From assembly GCA_024635995.1 (NCBI GenBank), contig JAGXHW010000006.1, positions 120,063 through 184,062 on the forward strand: 64,000 bases of DNA. The letters run 5' to 3'. Numbering within the stretch: the stretch's first letter is position 1; each line of letters begins with the position of its first letter. The position numbers were made by a program, and so were the translations under genes. Shown in pieces: positions 32,484 through 42,885 of the stretch. This stretch comes from Clostridiaceae bacterium (GTDB taxonomy: Bacteria > Bacillota > Clostridia > Peptostreptococcales > Tindalliaceae). Below the pieces are notes generated by a model. It did not search any database. It was not told where the DNA came from and saw only the letters and a list, made by a program, of their open reading frames with translations.

Positions 32484-32628
32484 TCTTGTACCTCCTTACA
32501 AATTATTTCTTTCATCAATTAAACAAAACACTGATATGTTAACAATTTCGGTTCTATTATATCACAGCCGATACCATTTGTTGACTTTGAAATAAAAGGA
32601 TTTATTTGCCAAGGATTTATTTGCCATA

Positions 32629-32657
32629 TTGCAAAGTAAGCGGTTATGTGATAATAT
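32629..32657 (+). promoter_or_regulatory. Promoter for rpmB
   Basis: TTGCAA-17 bp-TAATAT upstream of the rpmB SD. Confidence 0.55.
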
Positions 32658-32699
32658 ACTAATGTTTCAAGGCTACATTGCTTAAAGGAGGTGTTCAAC

Positions 32700-32891
32700 A
32701 TGGCAAGAACATGCTACGTATGTAATAAAGGTAAAGTATTTGGCAATCAGGTGAGTCACTCCAACCGTCACAACAAACGAACATGGTTACCAAACCTCAG
32801 AAGAGTGAAAGCTGTGATTGATGGGTCACCCCAAAGAATCAACGTTTGTACCAGATGCCTCCGATCAGGAAAAGTGGAGCGTGCATTATAG
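32700..32891 (+). CDS. rpmB: 50S ribosomal protein L28
   Basis: MARTCYVCNKGKVFGNQVSHSNRHNKRTWLPNL; SD AAAGGAGGTG. Confidence 0.97.
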   Translation: MARTCYVCNKGKVFGNQVSHSNRHNKRTWLPNLRRVKAVIDGSPQRINVCTRCLRSGKVERAL

Positions 32892-32905
32892 TGTTTTCTG
32901 ATAAT

Positions 32906-32937
32906 AAAAGCCTCTTGAACAAGAGAGGCTTTTTTTA
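32906..32937. terminator. Bidirectional terminator between rpmB and thiN
   Basis: AAAGCCTCT-loop-AGAGAGGCTTTTTTT at a convergent gene junction. Confidence 0.8.
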
Positions 32938-33585
32938 TTTGTTTCTTATGGCCAGTAACATGCCACTACCCACTTCAACCATTTGATCTGCCTGTGCAAC
33001 AATATTACTAATACTACGTGTATGACCCTGGTACAATGTCTCCCTCTCCAGTGGATATTCAAATCCAGTGAGAGTGACTTCTTCAACAGTTTCAGATACC
33101 GGCACAAAAGAAACTGTTTCACCAATCTTCCAATCAAGTGTTTCTCTCTTGGTAATAAGACGGATTTCATAATCCATTTCATGGATAATACCCACGCAAT
33201 TATGTTTGTGTATAAGCACCAATAAAAAAAGATTTCCCAAACTGTGGTCAAATCGACCACCCAAGGCCCCCGTTAATGTTATGGTTGTTGAACCTAACTC
33301 TAAGGCGTACCTAATGGCCAACTCTGTATCTGTATAATCTTTTCTGGTATCGTATAAAACAATTGGTACATCGTTGTTCTTTATCCAATCCAGATCGTCC
33401 TGACTGATTGAGTCTAAATCACCAATAACACATGAAGGGAGTTGTTGTATCGAACGAAGGTATCGCACTGCTCCATCTGCACAAATGATGTTTATGTTCT
33501 TTTTCACCAATTCACTGAGATATTCAGTCGATTCAATAATTCCATTCGTAATCAGCAGTGTTTCCAATTCCTTACCCCCATCCAT
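32935..33585 (-). CDS. thiN: Thiamine diphosphokinase
   Basis: ICADGAVRYL, CVIGDLDSI, YTDTELAIRYAL, LGGRFDHSLGN. Confidence 0.93.
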   Translation of the reverse strand: MDGGKELETLLITNGIIESTEYLSELVKKNINIICADGAVRYLRSIQQLPSCVIGDLDSISQDDLDWIKNNDVPIVLYDTRKDYTDTELAIRYALELGSTTITLTGALGGRFDHSLGNLFLLVLIHKHNCVGIIHEMDYEIRLITKRETLDWKIGETVSFVPVSETVEEVTLTGFEYPLERETLYQGHTRSISNIVAQADQMVEVGSGMLLAIRNK

Positions 33586-33599
33586 TACCTCTATTCATT

Positions 33600-34256
33600 C
33601 TACAAAACAGCCGCTTCCTTAAGTTTTTTTATGGCAAGGGCTGGATCTTCATGATTAAAAACAGCCGAACCGGCCACAAAAACCTGTGCACCTGCCTTTG
33701 CCATTGTTCCTATGTTTGATGTGTTTATGCCTCCATCAACCTGGATAACCGCACTCGATGTAACACTTTTTATTTTTTCAGAAAGGTCTCTAACTTTATG
33801 AATCATTGCGGGTATGAATGACTGTCCGCCAAACCCGGGGTTAACAGTCATAATCAGTACCATGTCCAATTCCGTCAGTACATAGTCAAGCGTGGATAAG
33901 GATGTTGAAGGATTAAGGGCTACACAAGCCATCGCACCGGCTTCTTTAATCTGGTGTATTGTTCTGTCCAAATGAGGGCATGTTTCAACTTGAACAGTAA
34001 TGATATCTGCTCCTGATTCAACGAACTGATTAATATATTTTTCCGGTTCAACAATCATCAAATGAACATCAAATGGTAATTTACTTTTTCCTCTTAATGA
34101 TTTAATGACAACGGGTCCAATCGTGATATTCGGCACAAATCTGCCATCCATCACATCAATGTGCAAATAATCACAACCTGCATTTTCAACCTTTTCGACA
34201 TCTTGACCCAAATTAGAAAAATCAGCTGACAAGATCGATGGTGCAATTTTTACCAT
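33600..34256 (-). CDS. rpe: Ribulose-phosphate 3-epimerase
   Basis: APSILSADFSNLG; HIDVMDGRFVPNIT; TVNPGFGGQSFI. Confidence 0.97.
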   Translation of the reverse strand: MVKIAPSILSADFSNLGQDVEKVENAGCDYLHIDVMDGRFVPNITIGPVVIKSLRGKSKLPFDVHLMIVEPEKYINQFVESGADIITVQVETCPHLDRTIHQIKEAGAMACVALNPSTSLSTLDYVLTELDMVLIMTVNPGFGGQSFIPAMIHKVRDLSEKIKSVTSSAVIQVDGGINTSNIGTMAKAGAQVFVAGSAVFNHEDPALAIKKLKEAAVL

Positions 34257-34257
34257 A

Positions 34258-35136
34258 TTAGTACCTCCGGTTTTTTCTTATTTCATCAAGTAAATTGACA
34301 TAGTTTTGATACCTGTTCAGGTGAATGACTCCCTCTTTCACAGCTCTTTTAACGGCGCAATTCGGTTCTTCCAGGTGAAGGCATGTTTTAAAGCGACAAG
34401 ATAACTGTGCCACTGAAAAATCCTTAAAGTAATCTCGCAATTCTGAGTCATCGATATCTGTGATTGATAATGAGCTAAACCCGGGTGTATCCATGATCCA
34501 GGTGTCACTATTGATCTGGTGTAATTCCGAATGTCTCGTTGTGTGCTTTCCTCTTTGAATTTTTTTACTTATAACACCTGTTTCCAAAGTAAACTGAGGA
34601 AACATACTGTTAATCAGAGTCGATTTCCCAACACCTGACGATCCCGCCAAAGCAGTTGTACGACCTTCTAATGCCCTTTTAAGGCTTTCTAAGCCTTTGC
34701 TGGTAATAGCACTGGTTTCAATAACAGTGTAGCCCATTTCCTTATATGCTTCCATCAGACTGCTACCCATGATCTTGACCAAAAGATCAGTCTTATTAAA
34801 GCAAATGATTGATTGAAGATGTTGGCTTTCAGCAGTCACCAGAATTCTATCCAATAATACATAGTTTGGGGTTGGTTGTGTATAGGAAAAAACAATAAGC
34901 AGTTGATCTACATTCGCAACAGGTGGTCTTGTCAACTCACTGTTCCGTGGAACAAGTTCTTCCAAAATGCCTTCACGTTGTTCTTGGTCGGTAATGCTAA
35001 AAAAAACCAGATCTCCCACGAGTGGTGTTTGCTCATTCTTTTTTAATATGCCTCTTCCTTTACAGCTAAAAACTTCCTCTTCAGACTGCACATAGAAGAA
35101 ACCACTGATGGCTTTAACAATTCGACCTTTTTCCAT
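34258..35136 (-). CDS. rsgA: Ribosome small-subunit-dependent GTPase A
   Basis: GSSGVGKSTLIN; HTTRHSEL; DTPGFSSL; C-terminal zinc motif CRFKTCLHLEEPNC. Confidence 0.96.
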   Translation of the reverse strand: MEKGRIVKAISGFFYVQSEEEVFSCKGRGILKKNEQTPLVGDLVFFSITDQEQREGILEELVPRNSELTRPPVANVDQLLIVFSYTQPTPNYVLLDRILVTAESQHLQSIICFNKTDLLVKIMGSSLMEAYKEMGYTVIETSAITSKGLESLKRALEGRTTALAGSSGVGKSTLINSMFPQFTLETGVISKKIQRGKHTTRHSELHQINSDTWIMDTPGFSSLSITDIDDSELRDYFKDFSVAQLSCRFKTCLHLEEPNCAVKRAVKEGVIHLNRYQNYVNLLDEIRKNRRY

Positions 35137-35144
35137 AGTTCCTC

Positions 35145-37118
35145 CTAAAAAATCACTTCGGCGGTGTGTTTCGGTTCGCCATCAATGACGATTTCATAAC
35201 GTTGAGTGCCAGAACCTGCCACAGTGACCTGTAACTCATCGCCTTCCTCATCAATGTTATGTGTTTTGCTGAATATAAGGGTTTTTTGCCCTTCATCCAA
35301 CCTGTATAGCTGTATTTCAACAATTCCCTCAGTACCCAGGGGACCAATTCTTAACGTTTTTGTTGTCGTTTGTCCTGGTTCAGAAGGTTCATCTGGGGGT
35401 ACAGGTGACGGTTCTTCCGGTTCAATTGTCGGTTCATCAATTTGAACTTCTTCCACACCCTTGCTAACAGTCAATACGATTGAAGTGTTTTCTGCTACTT
35501 CTGTTCCGACAGGTACACTTTGGTTAATAATGTAATTTTCCACATATTCATTGCTGAACTCTTCTCTCACTTCACCCACAATTAAGTTCACGCCTTCCAG
35601 GGTTCCCCGTGCACTTTCAAGTGCAACACCGGTCACATTTGGCATGATAACCATCATCACTTCCGGACCTTCACTGACTGTTAAATGAAGATTCTCACCT
35701 GCAGGCAATTGGGTTCCAGCCCCTGGGTCCTGTTTGATAACAGTGCCTTTTGGCAAATCATCGAAGACGTAGGCCGGGTCCGAAAGCGTAAATCCTGCAT
35801 CTTCAATCTGAAATCTGGCTTCGTCAAAGCTTTTGAAGGTAACATCAGGTACCACAGAGGAATCATCCAGTGTACTAATAATCAATTCAATGGGAAATCC
35901 TTCTCGTACAGTCATACCTGCTTCCGGGTTTTGTGAAATGACTCGCTCAGCTTCCACTTCACTGTCAAAACGATATTCGATTCTATGTTGCAAGTTTAAC
36001 GCTGCCAGTTCATCAATGGCTTCATCCAATAATTTTCCTTCCAGTTCTGGCACAATCAGATCATCGTCTGTACTCCCTCCAAATAAGTTACTGACATAAA
36101 ACAACCCAAAGGTGAATAATAATGCTGCCACCAGTGCTGTTAGTATTCCTGCAGCAAGTATGAACTTTGAATTATTATTCTTTTTCCTGCGTTTACTTTT
36201 AGTCGTTGCCATTTTTCTGATAACATCTCCTTTTGTCTGTGTATTGATTTGAGTTGGATTTTCATCCATTTCATCATCAATTTCATCCAACACATAATCA
36301 GGATCAGTTTCTAGTTGATTTAATGCATCAATCAATGTGTCAGCAGACTGAAATCTGGATATTTGTTCCTTTTGAGTGAGTTTAAGAATGATCTGTTCTA
36401 ACCCCTCAGAAATCGAAGGATTCACTTTCGAAGGCAGTTCTATGTCCTGTTGGAGATGCTTGAGTGCAATTGTTATTGGGCTTTCCCCATCAAATGGAAG
36501 TTTGCCAGTTGCCATTTCATACATCACGATTCCCAACGAATATAAATCTGTTTTAGCATCAGTATATCCGCCCCGAGCTTGTTCCGGGGAAAAATAATGA
36601 ACTGAGCCAACTAAACTTCCCGTGTTTGTTAGAGTCGAAGAAGTCGTAGACAATGCAATACCAAAATCAGTTACCTTTGCTCTATGATCATCAGTGATGA
36701 GAATGTTTTGAGGTTTTATATCCCTATGAACAACAAAATTATTATGAGCATGCTGTAGAGCCCGTGCAATCTGTTTTGAATAATAAATGATCTCTTCCTG
36801 ATGCAATGGACCCTTTTCCTGAATTACCTTTTTTAGTGTTTTTCCACCCACCATTTCCATCACAATATAATATAGGTCATCCACTTCTCCCACATCATAT
36901 ACATTAACAATGTTGGGGTGTGACAGGCTGGCAACGGCTTGTGATTCCTTTTTGAATTTATTGACCAGGTCTTTGTCTTGTGTATATTCATTCCTGAGAA
37001 TTTTTACAGCTACATAACGATTCAATAAGTGGCATTTTGCTTTGTAAACAACAGCCATACCTCCGCCACCAATTTTTTCAATAATTTCATATCGGTTTCC
37101 AAGTGTTTTTCCTATCAA
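35145..37118 (-). CDS. prkC: PASTA-domain Ser/Thr protein kinase
   Basis: Hanks kinase motifs HRDIKPQNILI and DFGIA, a TM segment, three PASTA-like repeats, Pro-rich linker. Confidence 0.96.
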   Translation of the reverse strand: MIGKTLGNRYEIIEKIGGGGMAVVYKAKCHLLNRYVAVKILRNEYTQDKDLVNKFKKESQAVASLSHPNIVNVYDVGEVDDLYYIVMEMVGGKTLKKVIQEKGPLHQEEIIYYSKQIARALQHAHNNFVVHRDIKPQNILITDDHRAKVTDFGIALSTTSSTLTNTGSLVGSVHYFSPEQARGGYTDAKTDLYSLGIVMYEMATGKLPFDGESPITIALKHLQQDIELPSKVNPSISEGLEQIILKLTQKEQISRFQSADTLIDALNQLETDPDYVLDEIDDEMDENPTQINTQTKGDVIRKMATTKSKRRKKNNNSKFILAAGILTALVAALLFTFGLFYVSNLFGGSTDDDLIVPELEGKLLDEAIDELAALNLQHRIEYRFDSEVEAERVISQNPEAGMTVREGFPIELIISTLDDSSVVPDVTFKSFDEARFQIEDAGFTLSDPAYVFDDLPKGTVIKQDPGAGTQLPAGENLHLTVSEGPEVMMVIMPNVTGVALESARGTLEGVNLIVGEVREEFSNEYVENYIINQSVPVGTEVAENTSIVLTVSKGVEEVQIDEPTIEPEEPSPVPPDEPSEPGQTTTKTLRIGPLGTEGIVEIQLYRLDEGQKTLIFSKTHNIDEEGDELQVTVAGSGTQRYEIVIDGEPKHTAEVIF

Positions 37119-37122
37119 GGGA

Positions 37123-37875
37123 TCACCTACTTTCCTTCGAAGTGCCTTGGATATTCACAAGAAGCACTGTAATATTATCGTGCCCACCACGTTCTATGGC
37201 TAATTGAACCAATTTCTGCGCTAACACCGGTTCCGGATCTATGGTCAAGAGTGTCTTGCATATCTCATCGTCATTAACCAGGTTTGTTAATCCATCCGTA
37301 CATAATAATACGTTGTCATTTTCATGCAATTCCACTTGAAAAAGATCTACTTTTACCTGGTCCCCCATTCCCAACGCTCTGGTGATAACGTGTCTTTGGG
37401 GATGGTTGTGCGCTTCTATTTCTGTTATTTCACCGCTTCTCTTTAACTCTTCTACCAAAGAATGATCACTCGAAACCTGTACTAAGGAATTATTATGGAG
37501 TACATACGCTCTGCTATCACCAATATGTCCAATTATTGAGTGCCTCGCACAATAATAAAGTAATGTTAATGTTGTTCCCATTCCTGCACAAGCAGGCTCT
37601 ATATGAGTATATTCTAATATTTTCTTGTTTGCTCTGTTAAAAGCCTCAAATAAGATCCCTTTGGTCGAAGAGATATCGAGATCATCTGACATGAATTTCT
37701 TAACATGTTCACTGATCACTTCTACAGCCATTCGGCTTGCAATTTCCCCACATTGATGCCCTCCCATTCCGTCAGCAATAATGTAAAGACAACAACCGTT
37801 TTCATGAATGGCATAATCGTCTTGGTTAATCTCCCGGATTTTTCCGGCATCCGTGCAGACACCCGTTTTCATCAT
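37123..37875 (-). CDS. prpC: PP2C-type Ser/Thr phosphatase
   Basis: NQDDYAIHENGCCLYIIADGMGGHQCGE; GDSRAYVL; GGHDNITVLLV. Confidence 0.96.
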   Translation of the reverse strand: MMKTGVCTDAGKIREINQDDYAIHENGCCLYIIADGMGGHQCGEIASRMAVEVISEHVKKFMSDDLDISSTKGILFEAFNRANKKILEYTHIEPACAGMGTTLTLLYYCARHSIIGHIGDSRAYVLHNNSLVQVSSDHSLVEELKRSGEITEIEAHNHPQRHVITRALGMGDQVKVDLFQVELHENDNVLLCTDGLTNLVNDDEICKTLLTIDPEPVLAQKLVQLAIERGGHDNITVLLVNIQGTSKESR

Positions 37876-37917
37876 AGAACCTCCTAAAATGTGCCCTCAA
37901 AATGGTCAAAAAACCAT

Positions 37918-38967
37918 TTAGTAGTCCTTTAAAGTTCTTCTCTTCAGCTGACCGCAAGCAGCATCAATGTCGCTTCCAAGCTCTCTTCTGACGGTTGAAA
38001 CAATACCTTCTTTCAATAACACTCGAGTCAAATCAATTAAATGTGCCTTGTTGGTAGCTTGGTAATTTGATCCCTCAACTGGGTTTATTGGTATTAAATT
38101 AACGTGGCATAGTTTTCCTCTGAGTAGTTTGGCTAACTGCTGCATGTCAGCAATTGAATCGTTAACACCTTTAATTAATGCATATTCATAAGTGACTCTT
38201 CTGCCAGTGACGCTTGCATATTCGTCGCATACATTGATCAATTCTGTGATGAGGTAGCCTCTGGAAACAGGCATAAGTCTCCGACGTGTATCATCATTAG
38301 ATGCATGCAGTGAAATGGCAAGGTTGATAGGCAGTTTGAAAGAAGCCAGTTCGCGAATTTCCGGTATCAAACCGCACGTTGACAATGTAACATGACGTAA
38401 GCTAATGTTGAGTCCTTCTTTATCATTGATAATTTTCATTAATTTTACTACGTTCCCCAGGTTCTGTAAAGGTTCGCCGCTTCCCATTAATACTACATGA
38501 CTGATACGCTCAGACTGCAATCTGCTCATTGAAAGTATTTGATCAACCATTTCACCAGTTGATAAATTCCTAACTAACCCTTCCTGGCCAGAAGCACAGA
38601 ACGAACAAGCCATTGCACATCCAACTTGTGTTGACAGGCAGGCACTGTTTCCATGTTTGTATTTCATAAAAACACTTTCAATCATTTCACCATCAGATAG
38701 CTGAAATAAAAACTTAGCTGTTTCATCTTCTCTGGACTCCTGCTTTTTTATTAACGTTAGATTCATTATACTGTATTTATTCTGTAATTCCTCTCGATCA
38801 CCTTTGGAAAGATTCGTCATTTCCATAAAATCCTTTACGCCCACATACAACCATCTGAAGATCTGTGTGCTGCGAAATTTTGGCCACCCCAGAGCAGATA
38901 TTTCATGGGTAATCTCTTCCAATGTGAAATCTAATAAATCTTTTTTCACGTCATACACTCCAATCAA
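37918..38967 (-). CDS. rlmN: 23S rRNA (adenine2503-C2)-methyltransferase
   Basis: GCAMACSFCASGQEG radical SAM motif; MGSGEPLQN. Confidence 0.97.
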   Translation of the reverse strand: MIGVYDVKKDLLDFTLEEITHEISALGWPKFRSTQIFRWLYVGVKDFMEMTNLSKGDREELQNKYSIMNLTLIKKQESREDETAKFLFQLSDGEMIESVFMKYKHGNSACLSTQVGCAMACSFCASGQEGLVRNLSTGEMVDQILSMSRLQSERISHVVLMGSGEPLQNLGNVVKLMKIINDKEGLNISLRHVTLSTCGLIPEIRELASFKLPINLAISLHASNDDTRRRLMPVSRGYLITELINVCDEYASVTGRRVTYEYALIKGVNDSIADMQQLAKLLRGKLCHVNLIPINPVEGSNYQATNKAHLIDLTRVLLKEGIVSTVRRELGSDIDAACGQLKRRTLKDY

Positions 38968-40325
38968 TCTTGTTTGCGCCCTAATTTAGCAACAAAAAAC
39001 CCGTCAAGCAATGGATTAATATGTGGACCCAACTGTATCATTCCATCTTGGCTCATCCCTGCGCGAAGCTCACTTAGATTTTGATCAATGTTCAATTGCA
39101 TGAGTTGAAACTCAGGGTGTTTTGATAAAAAAGATGACACAACAGATGTGTTCTCTTCAGAAAAATAAGTGCATGTTGAATAAAGAAGAACACCTCCAGG
39201 TTTCACCATATAAGAAGCATTTTCCAGTATTCTTTCCTGTAACAAGGGCAGCGAGACAAAATCATGTTGTTTATGAATAAGCTTCAGCTCCGGTTTTTTA
39301 CGAATCATGCCCATACTTGAGCAAGGTGCATCCACTAAAACGCGATCGGCAATTCTGTCAAGGTTCATATCATGTTCAGTACCGTCTGCCACATATGTAT
39401 CAATAATGTCGCAACTGAGCCTGTGGGCATGTTCCTGTATTTGCTTACTTCTTGATACAGATATATCTCGGGCAACTATCTTCCCCTGGTTGTGCATTCG
39501 TTGGCAAATGTGAGTTGTTTTTCCACCAGGAGCTGCAGCAACATCAACAATAAGTTCATTTGGTTGAGGGTCCATCCAGTGAACCGCTAACATTGACGCG
39601 ATGCTTTGAATATGAAACAAACCGATTTTGTAGGAAGTTGTTGATGTTAATAGTTTATCTGATTTTCCGATTAAATATGACTCCTTCATCCATGGAATGT
39701 GCTTAATAAAAATGCCTTCTGAATTCAATTGATTGATGAGGTATTCAACGTCACCTTTCAATAAATTCAAACGAATTGTAAGCGTTGGTGGTTCTTGATG
39801 ATATTTTAAAATGTCTGCAACCTGCTTTTGTGAGTAGTTCTTTTGAAGTTTATTAATAATCCAGTCTGTGTGAGAATATCTAAGTGATAAGCTGCCACTG
39901 ATATATCGTTCCAGGAATTCTTCTTTGTTGCTATGCTTTTGGTATTCTCTTAAAACATTTCTTAATACAGCATTTACAAAGCCTGCCGCTTTTGGTTTGT
40001 GTTTTTTAGTTATTTCTACCGCTTCATTGATCACAGCGTAAGCCGGTATTCGATCAGTAAATATTAATTGGTATATTGAAATGCGGATTACGCCACAGGT
40101 GGTTGTATCAATTTTACTAATTTTCCTATTTGACATTGTTTCAATAATTTTATCAATCAGCAACAGATTTTCCAATGTTCCGTACAATATGCGAATGTAC
40201 AAGCGTTGATCTTCTGCTGCCCAATTATTGCTGTTCAGCCATGAAGCTGATTCTATGTTCGAGAATGATTTTTTATTGATGATGTTTTCTATGGAAGTCG
40301 CAGCAGCCTGTCGAGGTTTTATCAC
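38964..40325 (-). CDS. rsmB: 16S rRNA (cytosine967-C5)-methyltransferase
   Basis: NusB-like N-terminal domain; DVAAAPGGKTTHI; DAPCSSMGMIRKKPE. Confidence 0.96.
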   Translation of the reverse strand: MIKPRQAAATSIENIINKKSFSNIESASWLNSNNWAAEDQRLYIRILYGTLENLLLIDKIIETMSNRKISKIDTTTCGVIRISIYQLIFTDRIPAYAVINEAVEITKKHKPKAAGFVNAVLRNVLREYQKHSNKEEFLERYISGSLSLRYSHTDWIINKLQKNYSQKQVADILKYHQEPPTLTIRLNLLKGDVEYLINQLNSEGIFIKHIPWMKESYLIGKSDKLLTSTTSYKIGLFHIQSIASMLAVHWMDPQPNELIVDVAAAPGGKTTHICQRMHNQGKIVARDISVSRSKQIQEHAHRLSCDIIDTYVADGTEHDMNLDRIADRVLVDAPCSSMGMIRKKPELKLIHKQHDFVSLPLLQERILENASYMVKPGGVLLYSTCTYFSEENTSVVSSFLSKHPEFQLMQLNIDQNLSELRAGMSQDGMIQLGPHINPLLDGFFVAKLGRKQD

Positions 40326-40366
40326 TTTGTAATCGCTCCTTTATAATCAACCATCTAATACAAAAG

Positions 40367-40388
40367 AAAGGCGTTTATAAACGCCTTT
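40367..40388. terminator. Terminator downstream of the YugP-like gene
   Basis: AAAGGCGTTTATAAACGCCTTT perfect palindrome. Confidence 0.7.
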
Positions 40389-40402
40389 AATCATTTAACT
40401 GA

Positions 40403-41083
40403 TTATGATCTTCTATTTCTCAATAAAATTAATCTCAAGAGTTGAGCTACTGCTGTTGCCATGGCAGCCACATAAGTTAATGCAGCGGCATTCAATACCT
40501 TCTTTGAAGAGGATACTTCATTGGTAGCCAGATACCCATTTTCTGTTAACATCTGCATCGCTCTGTTGCTGGCGTTAAACTCAACTGGTAATGTTACAAT
40601 TTGAAAAAGGACTGCTGCCGAATACAAAAGTATTCCAATGTCTATCAACCCAACAAAATCAAATATAAACCCGCCAATCACAAAGAACCATGCCATCGAG
40701 GATCCGAACTGGGCTATTGGAAAAATGGCATTTCTTATTGATAATGGTGCATATCCATTTGCATGTTGTATCGCATGGCCGACTTCATGTGCTGCAACAC
40801 TTACTGAAGCAATGGATGTGCCTGAATATACTTCTTTTGATAATCGCAAAATCCTAGCACGGGGATCATAATGATCAGCCAGGTAACCCTGTACCATTTC
40901 AACAGGTACGCTATGTAAGTTGTTCTGATTTAATATATTTCTCGCAACTTCCCCGCCGCTGTAACCTTTTGTTGAATTAACACGCAAGTATCGTGCAAAT
41001 GTTGATTTAACTCTGCTCTGTGCAAAGAGAGCAAACAATATGGCCGGTATTAAGATGATAAACCCTGCATGAAATGGATACAT
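40403..41083 (-). CDS. YugP-type zinc metallopeptidase (membrane)
   Basis: VAAHEVGHAIQHANGYAPL zinc site; TM helices. Confidence 0.93.
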   Translation of the reverse strand: MYPFHAGFIILIPAILFALFAQSRVKSTFARYLRVNSTKGYSGGEVARNILNQNNLHSVPVEMVQGYLADHYDPRARILRLSKEVYSGTSIASVSVAAHEVGHAIQHANGYAPLSIRNAIFPIAQFGSSMAWFFVIGGFIFDFVGLIDIGILLYSAAVLFQIVTLPVEFNASNRAMQMLTENGYLATNEVSSSKKVLNAAALTYVAAMATAVAQLLRLILLRNRRS

Positions 41084-41087
41084 CTTT

Positions 41088-41855
41088 TCAATCCCTCCTT
41101 AAAAAACGATCTAGCATATTCTTCACAACATCAATGTCAACACTTGTATTCTGACAAGGACCTTCGGGACGATCATTAATAATGGCATAGACAGGAATAC
41201 CTTTAACATCCATCAAACCGCTCATCAAATCCCTTTCACAAGCGATGGCAATGATCATTTTTGGCTTCTTTTCTTTTATCCTTAACCTTGCCAAAGTGCC
41301 TCCCGTCACTACTTGTGTTTCAACCCCGTATTTTTCCTGCAAATGAAGAAGACCTTCCACGGAACATTTACCACACTTTTTGCATTGGCGGATGTCGTGA
41401 GTAATTTTAATGTCACACATCGTTTGCTGTAAACAGTGAGGTGTCAAAATGAGGATTTCATCTGCTTTATACGTAAGACTGCTGTTTAACAGAACCTGGT
41501 TGTTCAATTGAGTAAACGACCTTCTGATTTCATTTTTATCTTTTCCAATCATCTGTCCCAGAAAAACCAATACAGGATAAAGATACACGACATACTTGTT
41601 AGAAGCATGTAGCAATCCTTGAGGAATCTTTTTGTTTTGCATTAGTCTATAAAATACTAACACGCCTGTAAAAGTAACGAGTAAAAAGGCAACCAACAGC
41701 ATAAGCACTACTATATTTAATACTTTATACCACAATAAACCATCCTTGGACATCACCCAAAATATGGAAATGATTAGCGTAATAATAAAAATAAAAACTG
41801 TCATTAAAAGTGAAACTGTGGTTTTTAAATTTTGTATCAGTTTTTCTGCTGCCAT
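41088..41855 (-). CDS. DUF116 family protein
   Basis: LTPHCLQQTMCDIKITHDIRQCKKCGKCSVEGLL...IAIACERDLMSGL. Confidence 0.9.
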   Translation of the reverse strand: MAAEKLIQNLKTTVSLLMTVFIFIITLIISIFWVMSKDGLLWYKVLNIVVLMLLVAFLLVTFTGVLVFYRLMQNKKIPQGLLHASNKYVVYLYPVLVFLGQMIGKDKNEIRRSFTQLNNQVLLNSSLTYKADEILILTPHCLQQTMCDIKITHDIRQCKKCGKCSVEGLLHLQEKYGVETQVVTGGTLARLRIKEKKPKMIIAIACERDLMSGLMDVKGIPVYAIINDRPEGPCQNTSVDIDVVKNMLDRFLRRD

Positions 41856-41860
41856 TTTAC

Positions 41861-42796
41861 TTATGCTCCTAATCTGTTGCCCACCGTAATTTGGTTGCCT
41901 TTTATATAATCTCTGACTTTCATGCGTTTTTTCCCTTCCATTTGAAGCTCTTTAATCAATAGTATTCCATCCGATGTTGTCACCTTAATGCCTTCATTGT
42001 TAATATCAAGGATCAATCCTGGAGCAACATTGTGGATGTGGGCAAGCACTTCAGCACGCCAAACTTTCATAACCTTTCCATCTAACTCAGTAAAAGCTGT
42101 AGGCCAAGGCTGCAATCCCCTAACGAGTGCTTCTATCTCGCTTGCCGTTTTGTTCCACCTAATTCGACCGGTTTCCTTTTTTAGCCTTGGGGCATAAGTT
42201 GCTAATTGATTATTCTGAGGTGTTCGTGTTGCCGTGCCAGCTTGAATTTTTTCGATGGTTTCCCGCAAAGTGTCGGCTCCTAAAGCCGATAACTTATCGT
42301 GTAAAGTTGTTGCGGTTTCATCTGGTGCTAATGTAATTCTCTTTTGGATAATCATGTCGCCTGTGTCCAGGCCTTCGTCCATCAACATGGTTGTAATCCC
42401 TGTTTCCTGACACCTGTCAATAATGCATTGTTGAATCGGGGCCGCTCCCCGATAATAGGGTAATAGTGAAGCATGCACATTTATACAGCCATACCTGGGC
42501 ATCGAGAGCACTTCAGCCGGTAATAGCACTCCGTATGCAACAACAATAATGAGATCGGGCTTTAATGATAACAGCGCTTCAATAAAACGTTGATCCCGTC
42601 CCGATGTTGGTTGAAACACATCAATGTTAAGTTCTAAGGCTTTCATTTTAACTGGTGAACAGGCACTTTGTTGTCCCCTGCCCTTGGGACGATCTGGTTG
42701 GGTAAAAACACCACAAAGCTCCAGACCTTTCATTTGTGAAAGTACTTCAAGGCAAGGAACAGCAAATTCCGGCGTACCCATAAATACAGTTCTCAT
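41861..42796 (-). CDS. fmt: Methionyl-tRNA formyltransferase
   Basis: MRTVFMGTPEFAVPCLE; NVHASLLPYYRGAAPIQ. Confidence 0.97.
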   Translation of the reverse strand: MRTVFMGTPEFAVPCLEVLSQMKGLELCGVFTQPDRPKGRGQQSACSPVKMKALELNIDVFQPTSGRDQRFIEALLSLKPDLIIVVAYGVLLPAEVLSMPRYGCINVHASLLPYYRGAAPIQQCIIDRCQETGITTMLMDEGLDTGDMIIQKRITLAPDETATTLHDKLSALGADTLRETIEKIQAGTATRTPQNNQLATYAPRLKKETGRIRWNKTASEIEALVRGLQPWPTAFTELDGKVMKVWRAEVLAHIHNVAPGLILDINNEGIKVTTSDGILLIKELQMEGKKRMKVRDYIKGNQITVGNRLGA

Positions 42797-42885
42797 ATAA
42801 CGTCTCCTTTATAACAGAATTACAAGCATCAAGTTCAGTATTTTAGGAAAACTCATTCTTCCTGGCAAGTCATCATTTTCAATAC

